Assembly: GCA_021782055.1 (NCBI GenBank)
Contig: JAJXVP010000091.1
Location: forward strand, 1 to 9,830
Source of the DNA: a bacterium
GTDB lineage: Bacteria > Spirochaetota > Spirochaetia > JABEVK01
DNA: 9,830 nucleotides
Reading direction: 5' to 3'
Shown here: piece after piece, positions 1 to 6,572 of the stretch
How the letters are laid out: each line of letters begins with the position of its first letter
Position numbering within the stretch: position 1 is the stretch's first letter
Made by a program: the position numbers and the translations under genes
The notes under the pieces: generated by a model
Database searches by the model: none
Told to the model about the DNA's origin: nothing
What the model saw: only the letters and a program-made list of their open reading frames with translations

Positions 1-318
1 CAGATAGTTTAAGTTCATCATTTTGACCATCAAGGACGCGTTTTCCACTTCGTTCGGATCGACGAGACCACGAGGGTGACCGGTTTTGACGTTACAAAAA
101 CGACAGCCTCGGGTGCAGATGTCTCCTAGCACCATCAAGGTGGCCGTCCGTGAACCCCAGCATTCATTGAGGTTGGGGCAAGCGGCTTCCTCACAAACGG
201 TATGAAGTCCTTTTTCCCGCAGGCTTAAACGCAGTTCACGGTATTCGTCGGCCCGTCGGTGGGTGATTTTTAACCAATCAGGTTTGGCCAGCCGGGGGGC
301 GGCTTGAGGATCGCTCAT
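1..318 (-). CDS. lipA: Lipoyl synthase LipA, N-terminal third (runs off left edge)
   Basis: Radical-SAM enzyme that inserts two sulfur atoms into protein-bound octanoyl groups to make lipoyl cofactor for 2-oxoacid dehydrogenases and the glycine cleavage H protein. The 106 visible residues show both cysteine sets of the family: CX4CX5C (C42, C47, C53, ligands of the auxiliary sulfur-donor cluster) within HTVCEEAACPNLNECW, and CX3CX2C (C68, C72, C75, the SAM-binding cluster) within LGDICTRGCRFCNV. The family is usually about 290-320 residues, so roughly two thirds lies beyond base 1. Two in-frame ATGs sit side by side (321-319 and 318-316) after AAAGGAG. I chose the second because it leaves 4 nt after GGAG instead of 1. 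It is the last visible gene of a minus-strand run and starts 29 nt after the flavoprotein gene. Identity is clear. Confidence 0.96.
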   Translation of the reverse strand, partial: MSDPQAAPRLAKPDWLKITHRRADEYRELRLSLREKGLHTVCEEAACPNLNECWGSRTATLMVLGDICTRGCRFCNVKTGHPRGLVDPNEVENASLMVKMMNLNYL

Positions 319-329
319 CATTCTCCTTT
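316..329 (-). promoter_or_regulatory. lipA ribosome binding site with tandem ATG ATG start
   Basis: Read on the minus strand the stretch is AAAGGAGAATGATG. GGAG lies only 1 nt before the first ATG and 4 nt before the second, so the second ATG is the better spaced start. Both are in frame, so the protein differs by one methionine at most. Confidence 0.6.
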
Positions 330-347
330 GGATTTTAGCCGGAGGCC

Positions 348-1001
348 TTATCCATAAAACGCTTCACCATGAAGACGGGAGGGCGAAACACCCTGACGTT
401 TGAGGTACTCTGTGGTTTGCCGAATCATGGAGCCGTTACCACAAAGATAATACTCAAGATCCTCATCGAGGGGAAGTTGGTCGAGGTGTTCCGTCAGGCG
501 GCCGGTGGGTTGCTGGGGCGAGTTTGACCCCCTATCAGGCCGCGAAAACCACAGCCGCAAACCCTTGCCCTCTTGTAAACGAAGCTCTTCTCGCAAAGCT
601 GCTTCTTGCGGACGGCGAACCCCGTACCAGAGTTCTCGGGGAACGCTGGGGCGTGAGGCCCTTAACAGCGAAACAAAGGGGGCGATGCCGGTCCCCGTGG
701 CGATCCAGACTTCCCTGGGACCACCTTGGGGCTTAAAGAGGGCAAAAGGGGTGCCTACGCCTACCTCATCACCAGGTTTTCGGTGGGCAAGCCAAGAAGA
801 AAAACCGTTTTCGAGACGGCGAAACAAAAAGCTCAGATGTTCTTGGTCGGGGTGTGACGAAAAGCTGTAGGGACGAGACGTAATGCCATCAGAATGAATC
901 AAGAGGGCGCAGTCGCCAGCCTGATACGAAAGACCGTCTCGCTCGACAAAGAGTTCAAAAACATCAACAGAGCGGGGAACCAGACCAAGGACGCGCGACA
1001 C
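348..1001 (-). CDS. Ferredoxin/flavodoxin-NADP(+) reductase-like flavoprotein
   Basis: Predicted FAD-dependent oxidoreductase of the ferredoxin-NADP reductase superfamily, moving electrons between NAD(P)H and a small carrier such as ferredoxin or flavodoxin in the cytoplasm. In order: an N-terminal FAD-binding beta barrel with SRPYSFSS (about 42-49, the RxYS flavin motif), ENGFSSWL (64-71), the nucleotide-binding motif ATGTGIAPF (101-109), CGNGSMI (187-193), and the C-terminal EAFYG with an aromatic residue near the end as in the family. At 217 residues it is somewhat shorter than the usual Fpr of about 250. No C-terminal 2Fe-2S cysteine cluster is present, which argues against a PyrK subunit. 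The start is uncertain: no ATG is available, and GTG at 1001-999 is used here. The frame stays open upstream to about 1034, where CTG at 1013 is the only other plausible start. The preceding parvulin gene stops 8 nt before, suggesting translational coupling. The physiological partner is not shown by the sequence. Confidence 0.85.
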   Translation of the reverse strand: MSRVLGLVPRSVDVFELFVERDGLSYQAGDCALLIHSDGITSRPYSFSSHPDQEHLSFLFRRLENGFSSWLAHRKPGDEVGVGTPFALFKPQGGPREVWIATGTGIAPFVSLLRASRPSVPRELWYGVRRPQEAALREELRLQEGKGLRLWFSRPDRGSNSPQQPTGRLTEHLDQLPLDEDLEYYLCGNGSMIRQTTEYLKRQGVSPSRLHGEAFYG

Positions 1002-1021
1002 GGGGGCGGTCAGTCCCCCCG
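1001..1021. repeat. 6-bp perfect inverted repeat at parvulin/flavoprotein junction
   Basis: CGGGGG (1001-1006) and CCCCCG (1016-1021) are perfect inverted copies with a 9-base loop. In the minus-strand transcript the hairpin would span the parvulin stop codon and touch the GTG start of the flavoprotein. It might modulate coupled translation, or be chance in a G-rich gene end. It has no U tract, so it is not an intrinsic terminator. Confidence 0.35.
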
Positions 1022-1291
1022 TTTTCCAGTCACTTTAATGATGTGAAACCCAAAGGAGGTGGAGACCACATCGCTAAGACTGCCAACGCCCAGCTTTTTT
1101 ACCGCGCTTTCAAAGGCGGGAACCATTTTACCGGGACCAAACCAACCCAGGTCGCCTCCCTGTGCTTTTGAAGGGCAGGTCGAGAACTCTCGTGCTAAGC
1201 CTTCAAAGGAGGACCCTTGCTTGACTCTTTTGAGCAGTTCCATCGCCAAGGCCCGATCTTTGACCAGAATATGGCTCGCCTTCCATTCCAT
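1010..1291 (-). CDS. ppiC: PpiC-type parvulin peptidyl-prolyl cis-trans isomerase
   Basis: Single-domain parvulin catalysing cis-trans isomerisation of proline peptide bonds. At 93 residues it matches the length of cytoplasmic E. coli PpiC, and it has no signal peptide or extra domain. Family motifs are in order: ASHILV (5-10, including the active-site His7), REFSTCPS (34-41, with the conserved Cys39), GGDLGWFGPGKMVPAFE (45-61, with Met56 and Phe60 of the substrate pocket), and TSFGFHIIKV (78-87, with His83). The ATG follows GGAGAG at good spacing and overlaps the upstream stop by one base (TAATG), so translation is probably coupled to the TldE-like gene. The next gene, the flavoprotein, starts 8 nt after its stop. 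Substrates are unknown. The coupling makes the TldE-like protein one candidate partner, but that is inference. Confidence 0.93.
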   Translation of the reverse strand: MEWKASHILVKDRALAMELLKRVKQGSSFEGLAREFSTCPSKAQGGDLGWFGPGKMVPAFESAVKKLGVGSLSDVVSTSFGFHIIKVTGKRGD

Positions 1292-2541
1292 TAGGACTCT
1301 CCTTGAATACAGGTGACCGGAATTTGTAAAAACTCAGGACCCTCATAATTTTCCCAACTCCCAATGTCTTGAGAAAACCTGGCAACCGTCAACAGTTGGG
1401 CCAGGTCACCCCGAAGAGGAACCCCAAAAACGGGTTGAATTTGATGATTTTCGTACCAAAGAGCCTCTTCGGCCACGGCGGACCATCGTCCAGTCGCTTC
1501 CTCAACCTCAAAGGTTCGCCACTTGAGAATCTCGAGTGCGGGCTGCGTCGTAAGATCTTGACGAGTCAAGGTACCCGGTGCCAAAGAAAAGTTGCCATTT
1601 AACCCTGTTAAAGGGAGGCCAAGGTAGTGCGCGGTTTCTTGACTCGTCATAAAAGAACGTACGATGCCGTCTTCGACCAGAGTTCGCCGCGAAAAGATAA
1701 GCCCTTGGTCATCAAAAAAGTTGGTGTTAGGCGAATTATACAGCTGAGGAAGGGCTTGTAAGGTAATGGTGTCGCCCTGAGGCAGGACTCCCAAGAGGTG
1801 TTGACCCAGTTTTTCGCGCGACAGGCCCGCATAGAGACTGAGCCCGGAAAGCCGCCGTACCAGCAGGCCTACCAGTTCACCGACCAAGTGACCACGCAGA
1901 TAAACCGCTTCAGGGCGTTTGTTTGACCACGGCTTGGCAGACATAAACTGCAAGGCACGGCGTCCTCGTTCTCGAACCAGGGCGCCAAGAACGTCGGGAA
2001 CAAATTCACTAAAGCGAAATTCGGTGGTCACCGGGTGTGTCTCTGGCGATGAACGAGGCAAGATCATCAGATCAACGGTGGCGTGCCAAGTCAGATCGAC
2101 CAACTCGCGACCCAAAGAATCTTGGTAAAGACGTTCTTCTTTTTCGAGGCGAAGAAATTCACTTTGCAGAAAAAAGTCTTCTTTTTCGCAGGCGCGGACG
2201 AGAATTTCTTGTAGAGGGGCTATCCATTCGCCCAAATCTTGTTTTGAAAATGAAGATACCGAATTTTGTGTCGCCGTGGGCTGAGTGATCTCTAGAGGGA
2301 ACCAGGGGATAATTTCTTCGTCAAGGACTTTTTGCTCGGGCTCGTCACCCTGACGTTCCCAGGTTTGATGGGCATAGCTCTTACGCCCTTCATAATGAGT
2401 TTCTCGATAGGAATGGGTGGTACTTTGGCTCTCAAAAAACCGGTTTTGCCGAGACGTGGAATCTTGTCCCGGTTCCGCAGGGAATTGCGCGGTGCAAATT
2501 TCTGAACGGCGGGTAAGACGTTTCCAATAATCATCCGACAT
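1291..2541 (-). CDS. TldD/PmbA (TldE) family protein, divergent
   Basis: Member of the TldD/TldE family, whose heterodimers form a metalloprotease that degrades or trims peptides, for example in microcin B17 maturation. The C-terminal two thirds carries the family pattern: ERLYQDSLGRELVDLTW (136-152), RLSGLSLYAG (230-239), NTNFFDDQGLIFSRRTLVEDG (272-292), ETAHYLGLPLTGLNGNFSLAPG (302-323), and a G-rich end (RGDLAQLL, SQDIGS). The first 75 residues match poorly and are rich in Ser, Gln and Arg. No HExxxH zinc motif is present anywhere in the 416 residues; residues 217-226 (GHLVGELVGL) only superficially resemble it. This makes the protein TldE/PmbA-like, the non-catalytic partner, rather than TldD. 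No tldD is adjacent, since the upstream neighbour is divergent. The ATG follows GGGAGGAA with 6-7 nt spacing. It is the first gene of the minus-strand operon. Family call is good; activity is uncertain. Confidence 0.78.
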   Translation of the reverse strand: MSDDYWKRLTRRSEICTAQFPAEPGQDSTSRQNRFFESQSTTHSYRETHYEGRKSYAHQTWERQGDEPEQKVLDEEIIPWFPLEITQPTATQNSVSSFSKQDLGEWIAPLQEILVRACEKEDFFLQSEFLRLEKEERLYQDSLGRELVDLTWHATVDLMILPRSSPETHPVTTEFRFSEFVPDVLGALVRERGRRALQFMSAKPWSNKRPEAVYLRGHLVGELVGLLVRRLSGLSLYAGLSREKLGQHLLGVLPQGDTITLQALPQLYNSPNTNFFDDQGLIFSRRTLVEDGIVRSFMTSQETAHYLGLPLTGLNGNFSLAPGTLTRQDLTTQPALEILKWRTFEVEEATGRWSAVAEEALWYENHQIQPVFGVPLRGDLAQLLTVARFSQDIGSWENYEGPEFLQIPVTCIQGES

Positions 2542-2634
2542 GCGTGTTCCTCCCAGTCAGATGGTATGATAATACTTCTTGCCCTGTCCTGCCAGTCACT
2601 TTTCGGTTTTACCAAATTTGTTGATTATTAAAGC
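2542..2634. promoter_or_regulatory. Divergent intergenic region between tldE-like and RibD-like genes
   Basis: This 93-base region must hold promoters for both directions. An AT-rich core TATGATAATA (2565-2574) could serve as a -10 element on either strand (TATGAT plus, TATTAT or TATCAT minus). No clear -35 box lies at 16-18 bp for any of these. CCAGTCA occurs twice (2553-2559 and 2592-2598) in direct orientation around the core. The start at 2635 has no strong Shine-Dalgarno site upstream (TTAAAGC), while the tldE-like start has a strong one. Confidence 0.4.
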
Positions 2635-3327
2635 ATGAAAACGCCCTTGCCGTACGTAACGGTTAGTTATGCGCAGAGCCTCGATGGCCGAATTGCGACA
2701 AAAAGTGGTGATAGTCGTGGGCTTGGTAGCCCCGAAAGTTTGGTTTTAGCCCACGAGCTTCGCAGGGATCACCAGGCCATTTTGGTTGGTATTGGCACCG
2801 TTTTGGCTGATGACCCCCAGTTGACTTGTCGCTTGGTTCCGGGGCGCAGTCCTATTCGGGTCATCCTTGATACGGAACTAAGATTGCCCTTGGGGTCGAA
2901 GTTAGCCACCTCTGTATCCCAAGCCCCTGTGTGGTTGCTGTACCGAGGGCAAGGCATCCGAAAGCGGGAACTTGAAGCCACCGGGTGTCGGTGCTTGAAC
3001 GTCAACGACTACCCTGGTGCGGGAAAAGGTCTTACCGCTGTGTTGGGGACTCTAGCAAACGAGGGGGTTTCTTCTGTTTTTGTCGAAGGCGGCGCACAAG
3101 TAATTACCTCGTTTTTAGGCTCGGGTTTGGTAGACCGTTTGATCACGGTTACCGCCCCCCTTGTGCTGGGAAAGGGAGTTGAAGCTGTTGGCGACTTGGG
3201 GGTGGTAACCTTGGCTCAGGCCCTGCGTCCTCGAAGCTTAAAACGCTGGGAGCTAGGGCCCGATCAGGTGACCGAATTGCGCTTTACCCCTCGTCAAGCA
3301 CCCGAAGAGATCTTGGGCGGCTCTTGA
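2635..3327 (+). CDS. Stand-alone RibD C-terminal-type pyrimidine reductase
   Basis: Dihydrofolate-reductase-fold protein matching the reductase half of RibD, which uses NADPH to reduce the ribosylamino-pyrimidine 5'-phosphate intermediate in riboflavin synthesis. Motifs: SYAQSLDGRIAT (11-22), AILVGIGTVLADDPQLTCR (48-66), IRVILDTELRLP (74-85), SVFVEGGAQVITSFL (147-161), and VDRLITVTAPLVLGKG (166-181). At 230 residues it contains only this domain; the zinc deaminase domain (HAE...PCxxxGxTPPC) of bifunctional RibD is missing. No other riboflavin gene is in the window, so it may be a split riboflavin enzyme or a pyrimidine reductase-like protein with another substrate. ATG 2635 is the first possible start because TAA lies in frame at 2629-2631. 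Its Shine-Dalgarno site is weak. Its 3' end overlaps the convergent rhomboid gene. Confidence 0.85.
   Translation: MKTPLPYVTVSYAQSLDGRIATKSGDSRGLGSPESLVLAHELRRDHQAILVGIGTVLADDPQLTCRLVPGRSPIRVILDTELRLPLGSKLATSVSQAPVWLLYRGQGIRKRELEATGCRCLNVNDYPGAGKGLTAVLGTLANEGVSSVFVEGGAQVITSFLGSGLVDRLITVTAPLVLGKGVEAVGDLGVVTLAQALRPRSLKRWELGPDQVTELRFTPRQAPEEILGGS
3294..3327. other. 34-bp convergent 3' overlap of two coding regions
   Basis: The plus-strand reductase gene stops with TGA at 3325-3327 and the minus-strand rhomboid gene stops with TGA at 3296-3294. The two reading frames share 34 bp, tail to tail, and there is no room for a terminator between them. Confidence 0.85.
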
Positions 3328-3881
3328 AGCCGAGTTCCTAGGAACCCAAACAAACTTCCGGCAATGCCGCCAAGAATATGGGCGAAGTGTGAAATATTGT
3401 CGTTCTTAAACATCTCGACGATCTCTTTGCCCAAAAAGAAGACCAGGATTAACGGAAGGGTAAGAGGAATTTCTCCTTGGCGGATGTTGGTAAAGGACAC
3501 CAGTAAAATCATCATAAAGACAATGCCCGAGGCCCCCATCAACGACGTGGTAAAAAATAGGACGTTGATGATACCGGTCACGAGAGCGGTTACCAAAGCC
3601 ATGAGAACAACCGTAGGGGTTTGGTACTTTTCTTCAAGAACCGGTCCTAGTAACAGCAGAAATGAAAAGTTGCCTAAAAAATGATTCCAGTTTTCGTGGC
3701 CCAACACATGGCCAATAAGCCTCCAGTAGGAAAGCGGGTCGCTCCACGAGAAGCTTCCTTGACCGCCTACCATAAAAAACTTTTGGGTAATACCGGGCAT
3801 CACGTATTGGTCGAGCAGAAGAATGACCACGGCGGCCAGCGAAAAAGTCAGGGTAAAGGGGGCATTGTACCTAATGCGCAT
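3294..3881 (-). CDS. Rhomboid family intramembrane serine protease
   Basis: Polytopic membrane protease that cleaves transmembrane substrates within the bilayer. At 195 residues it is the basic six-helix form without a large extra domain. Hydrophobic segments lie at about 8-30, 68-82, 90-110, 114-131, 138-152 and 166-183. The catalytic dyad is visible: Ser118 in MGASG (115-119) and His168 in SHFAHILGG (164-172). The HxxxxHxxxN signature (His62, His67, Asn71, oxyanion region) in the stretch around 62-71 has the same spacing as in GlpG. These residues argue for an active protease, not an inactive rhomboid-like protein. The ATG follows GGAGGAAA at good spacing. The gene is transcribed alone, divergently from plsC. 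Its last 34 bp overlap the end of the convergent reductase gene. Substrates cannot be inferred. Confidence 0.9.
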   Translation of the reverse strand: MRIRYNAPFTLTFSLAAVVILLLDQYVMPGITQKFFMVGGQGSFSWSDPLSYWRLIGHVLGHENWNHFLGNFSFLLLLGPVLEEKYQTPTVVLMALVTALVTGIINVLFFTTSLMGASGIVFMMILLVSFTNIRQGEIPLTLPLILVFFLGKEIVEMFKNDNISHFAHILGGIAGSLFGFLGTRLQEPPKISSGA

Positions 3882-3898
3882 GCGTTTCCTCCGGTTGT

Positions 3899-3927
3899 AG
3901 CGTAATGCCCGTCCTGAGCCAGGTCAA
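3899..3927 (-). promoter_or_regulatory. Candidate sigma-70-type promoter for rhomboid gene
   Basis: Read on the minus strand: TTGACC (3927-3922, 5 of 6 to the -35 consensus), a 17-base spacer, then TACGCT (3904-3899, 3 of 6 to the -10 consensus). The leader would be only about 11 bases, so the Shine-Dalgarno site would lie right at the transcript start. That weakens the call. Confidence 0.3.
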
Positions 3928-3960
3928 GTTCAAAGCCTTCACGGCTTGGTTCAACGCGTG

Positions 3961-3990
3961 TTTACCTGTTAGGGTTTTCCCTGGTAGTGT
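3961..3990 (+). promoter_or_regulatory. Candidate extended -10 promoter for plsC-topoisomerase IV operon
   Basis: TTTACC (3961-3966), an 18-base spacer, and TAGTGT (3985-3990) preceded by TGG, an extended -10 arrangement. It would give a leader of about 30 bases to ATG 4027. The -10 match is weak, so this is only a candidate. Confidence 0.3.
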
Positions 3991-4026
3991 AAGGCATTTC
4001 CTTGGTAAACTGACATAGGAGGGTTT

Positions 4027-4779
4027 ATGGTGGTGCAAGCGATTGTCTACGGTCTGGTTTTTTGGCTGACGGTGTTAACATCTTTGCTAACCTTAATTCC
4101 GTACCACCTGCTTAAGCTAATGGGCCGAAAGCGGGAAGCCTGGTTTTACCTTGGTCGGCTCGGCCGGTACTACGCTCGCTTTATCTTAGAGCGTTTGGCA
4201 GGGTGTCGCCTTCAGGTAGAGGGGCTTGAGAATATTCCCCGTGGTAAGCCGTACTGTTTTGTGGGCAACCACCAGGCTTACGCAGATATTTTGTTAATCA
4301 TGGCTACCGTGCCCGAACCGGCGGGCTATATTGCTAAACGTTCGTTAAAATACGCCCCAGTAATACGAACTTGGATGAAAGAGCTTGGTTGTTACTTTTT
4401 AAAACGCGAAAGTTTGAAAGACGGGTTGAGAGGTATTCTTTATGGGGCCGATCGTGTCAAAAAAGGCTTTCCTATGGTTATCTTTCCCGAAGGAACGCGA
4501 AGTCGTGGTCCCCAAATGGCCGAGTTCCGCAAAGGGGGACTCAAGTTGGCTACCAAAGCGAAAGCGATGGCAGTTCCCGTGTCGATTCAAGGCAGTTACC
4601 GCGTTTTGGAACAAACGGGTCGGGTCCGTCCCAGCTGGATGGGTATTCGCTTTCACCCTCCCATCGATACGGTGGGTTTGACTTCGGCTCAAGAAGAATC
4701 TCTGACTCACGACATTTGGCAGATCATTCATGGTGGAGTTCTTGACCTTCAAAAAATCTCACCCCACGGAAAAAACTAG
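4027..4779 (+). CDS. plsC: 1-acyl-sn-glycerol-3-phosphate acyltransferase (PlsC type)
   Basis: Membrane-bound acyltransferase of phospholipid synthesis that acylates the sn-2 position of lysophosphatidic acid to give phosphatidic acid. Residues 1-28 are a hydrophobic membrane anchor. The acyltransferase motifs are in order: GNHQAYAD (80-87, the HX4D catalytic pair His82 and Asp87), GCYFLKRES (121-129), VIFPEGTRSR (151-160, phosphate-binding motif), and AVPVSIQGS (182-190). At 250 residues it has the usual PlsC length. The ATG follows AGGAGGGTTT, a strong ribosome binding site. It is the first gene of a plus-strand operon: its TAG stop at 4777-4779 is 1 nt from the parE start. The acyl donor (acyl-ACP or acyl-CoA) cannot be read from sequence, and related lysophospholipid acyltransferases share these motifs. 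Confidence 0.93.
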   Translation: MVVQAIVYGLVFWLTVLTSLLTLIPYHLLKLMGRKREAWFYLGRLGRYYARFILERLAGCRLQVEGLENIPRGKPYCFVGNHQAYADILLIMATVPEPAGYIAKRSLKYAPVIRTWMKELGCYFLKRESLKDGLRGILYGADRVKKGFPMVIFPEGTRSRGPQMAEFRKGGLKLATKAKAMAVPVSIQGSYRVLEQTGRVRPSWMGIRFHPPIDTVGLTSAQEESLTHDIWQIIHGGVLDLQKISPHGKN

Positions 4780-4780
4780 C

Positions 4781-6571
4781 ATGGCCAAAGACACGACTTA
4801 CGACGAAAGCAAAATCAAGACCCTCAGTTCCCTTGAACATATTCGCCTCAGGTCGGGTATGTACATCGGCCGCCTTGGCGATGGGTCGAATATGGATGAC
4901 GGCATTTACGTGCTGGTAAAAGAAGTCGTTGACAATGCCATTGATGAATACATCATGGGCTTTGGTAAACGCATTGATGTATCAGTCGATAAAAACGTGG
5001 TATCGGTGCGCGACTTTGGTCGTGGTATCCCGTTGGGCAAAGTCATCGACTGTGTCTCAATGATCAACACCGGTGCCAAGTACAACGATGATGTGTTTCA
5101 GTTTTCGGTAGGGTTGAACGGTGTCGGTACCAAGGCGGTGAACGCCCTGTCAAGTCGATTTCTCGTTCGTTCGCACCGCGAAGGAAAATTCTTCGAAGCC
5201 ACCTTTCAACAGGGAAAACTCCTGAAAGAAAATCAAGGAAGTACCACAGAGCCCGACGGAACTTACGTTGAGTTTCAACCCGATAAGGAAATCTTTGCGG
5301 ACTATCAATTCAATAAAGAGTTCTTGGAACAGCGGATGTGGAATTACGCCTGTTTGAACCAGGGCTTAAGACTGTACCTCAATAAAGAAAAATTTGAAGC
5401 CAAAAACGGCCTGCTTGACCTATTGAATGCGGAAATTGGCGAGGGCGAAGCCTATCCCGCCGCCTACTACAAGGGTCAATACTTAGAGTTTGCTTTTACT
5501 CACACGGGAAGTTATGGCGAGACGTATTTTTCGTTTGTGAACGGTCAGCACACCTCCGACGGCGGTACTCACCTTTCGGCGTTCCGCGAAGGGCATTTGA
5601 AAGGCATCAATGAGTTCTACAAAGAGAACTACAACGGTTTGGATGTTCGTGAAGGGCTGACAGCAGCCGTCGCGGTCAAAATCAAAAATCCCGTCTTTGA
5701 AAGCCAGACCAAAAATAAGCTTGGCAACACCGATATCCGTTCGTGGATTGTTCAGGCGGTGAAAGAAGCCGTGATGGACTTTTTACACAAAAACTCTGAA
5801 ACTGCCCGGGTTCTCAAAGAGCGAATCATCTCGAATGAAAAGCTCCGCAAGGAGCTCAACACGGTAAAAAAAGAGGCCAAAGAAGCGGCTAAGAAAATCG
5901 CCTTGAATATCCCCAAGCTTAAGGATTGCAAGTATCACATTGAAGATGGCGAAAAAGGCGCTGGCTCCATGATCTTTATTACCGAAGGTCAGTCGGCGGC
6001 AGGGTCCATGGTGACGGCAAGGGACGTTTATACCCAGGCCATCTACGCGCTTCGCGGCAAACCTGAAAACCTTCATGGTAAAAAACGCACCGAGATTTAC
6101 CGCAATGAAGAGCTCTACAACCTGATGATGGCCTTGGGGATCGAGAACGATGTCGAGAATCTTCGGTACGGAAAAATTATCATCGCAACCGATGCTGACA
6201 CCGATGGGTTTCATATTCGCAATCTTTTGTTGTCGTTCTTTTTAAATTTCTTTGAAGAACTCGTAGTCAATGGTCGGGTTTACATTCTCGAGACCCCCCT
6301 GTTCCGCGTGCGGAATAAAAAAGAAACGCGGTATTGCTACAACGCCAAAGAACGTGATGTCGCCGTCAAAGCCCTGGCTGGAGCTGAGGTCACACGCTTT
6401 AAAGGTCTTGGCGAAATCAGTCCTAACGAGTTTGGTCCTTTTATCGGCGCTTCCATGCGTTTGGTCGATATCAACATCAAATCGCTCAAGGATATTCCCT
6501 CGACCCTGTCATTTTATATGGGGAAGAACACGCCGACCCGTCGGCAATACATCATGGAGAACTTGATCTAA
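4781..6571 (+). CDS. parE: DNA topoisomerase IV subunit B (ParE/GyrB family)
   Basis: ATPase subunit of a type IIA topoisomerase that, with the downstream A subunit, passes one DNA duplex through another. In order: GHKL ATPase domain with EVVDNAIDE (48-56, Glu48 and Asn52 for catalysis and Mg), RDFGRGIPLG (77-86), GLNGVGTKAVNAL (111-123), and QTKNKLGN (309-316, with the ATP-contacting lysine). The TOPRIM domain follows with FITEGQSAAGS (399-409, Glu402) and ATDADTDGFH (469-478). It ends like GyrB/ParE in an RRQYIMENL tail. At 596 residues it lacks the large insertion of enterobacterial GyrB. A longer frame from 4730 exists, but it would overlap plsC by 50 bp, has no ribosome binding site, and its 17 extra residues look like out-of-frame plsC. 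ATG 4781 gives the family-like start MAKDTTYDESKI. ParE is preferred over GyrB because the adjacent A subunit lacks the GyrA box. Confidence 0.92.
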   Translation: MAKDTTYDESKIKTLSSLEHIRLRSGMYIGRLGDGSNMDDGIYVLVKEVVDNAIDEYIMGFGKRIDVSVDKNVVSVRDFGRGIPLGKVIDCVSMINTGAKYNDDVFQFSVGLNGVGTKAVNALSSRFLVRSHREGKFFEATFQQGKLLKENQGSTTEPDGTYVEFQPDKEIFADYQFNKEFLEQRMWNYACLNQGLRLYLNKEKFEAKNGLLDLLNAEIGEGEAYPAAYYKGQYLEFAFTHTGSYGETYFSFVNGQHTSDGGTHLSAFREGHLKGINEFYKENYNGLDVREGLTAAVAVKIKNPVFESQTKNKLGNTDIRSWIVQAVKEAVMDFLHKNSETARVLKERIISNEKLRKELNTVKKEAKEAAKKIALNIPKLKDCKYHIEDGEKGAGSMIFITEGQSAAGSMVTARDVYTQAIYALRGKPENLHGKKRTEIYRNEELYNLMMALGIENDVENLRYGKIIIATDADTDGFHIRNLLLSFFLNFFEELVVNGRVYILETPLFRVRNKKETRYCYNAKERDVAVKALAGAEVTRFKGLGEISPNEFGPFIGASMRLVDINIKSLKDIPSTLSFYMGKNTPTRRQYIMENLI

Positions 6572-6572
6572 T

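Larger units (their letters stand above)
3882..4026. promoter_or_regulatory. Divergent promoter region between rhomboid and plsC genes
   Basis: This 145-base gap has no ORF. Toward plsC it ends in AGGAGG, a strong ribosome binding site just before ATG 4027; toward the rhomboid gene it carries GGAGGAAA. It contains candidate promoters on both strands (listed separately), a small inverted repeat AAGCC-ttcac-GGCTT (3933-3947), and two direct copies of GTTCAA (3928-3933 and 3949-3954) spaced 21 bp, about two helical turns. Confidence 0.5.

Noticed and set aside
505..870. Plus-strand open frames opposite the flavoprotein gene
   Set aside because: They are antisense to a gene with clear family motifs, and their translations show no recognisable protein features.
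2579..2593. Possible sigma-54 promoter on the minus strand (CTGGCAGGACAGGGCA)
   Set aside because: The GG and GC elements are separated by 9 bases instead of the strict 10, and the rest of the consensus is poor.
4730..4780. Longer N-terminus for the topoisomerase B subunit starting at ATG 4730
   Set aside because: It overlaps the plsC coding end, has no ribosome binding site, and its 17 residues lack the family start seen from ATG 4781.
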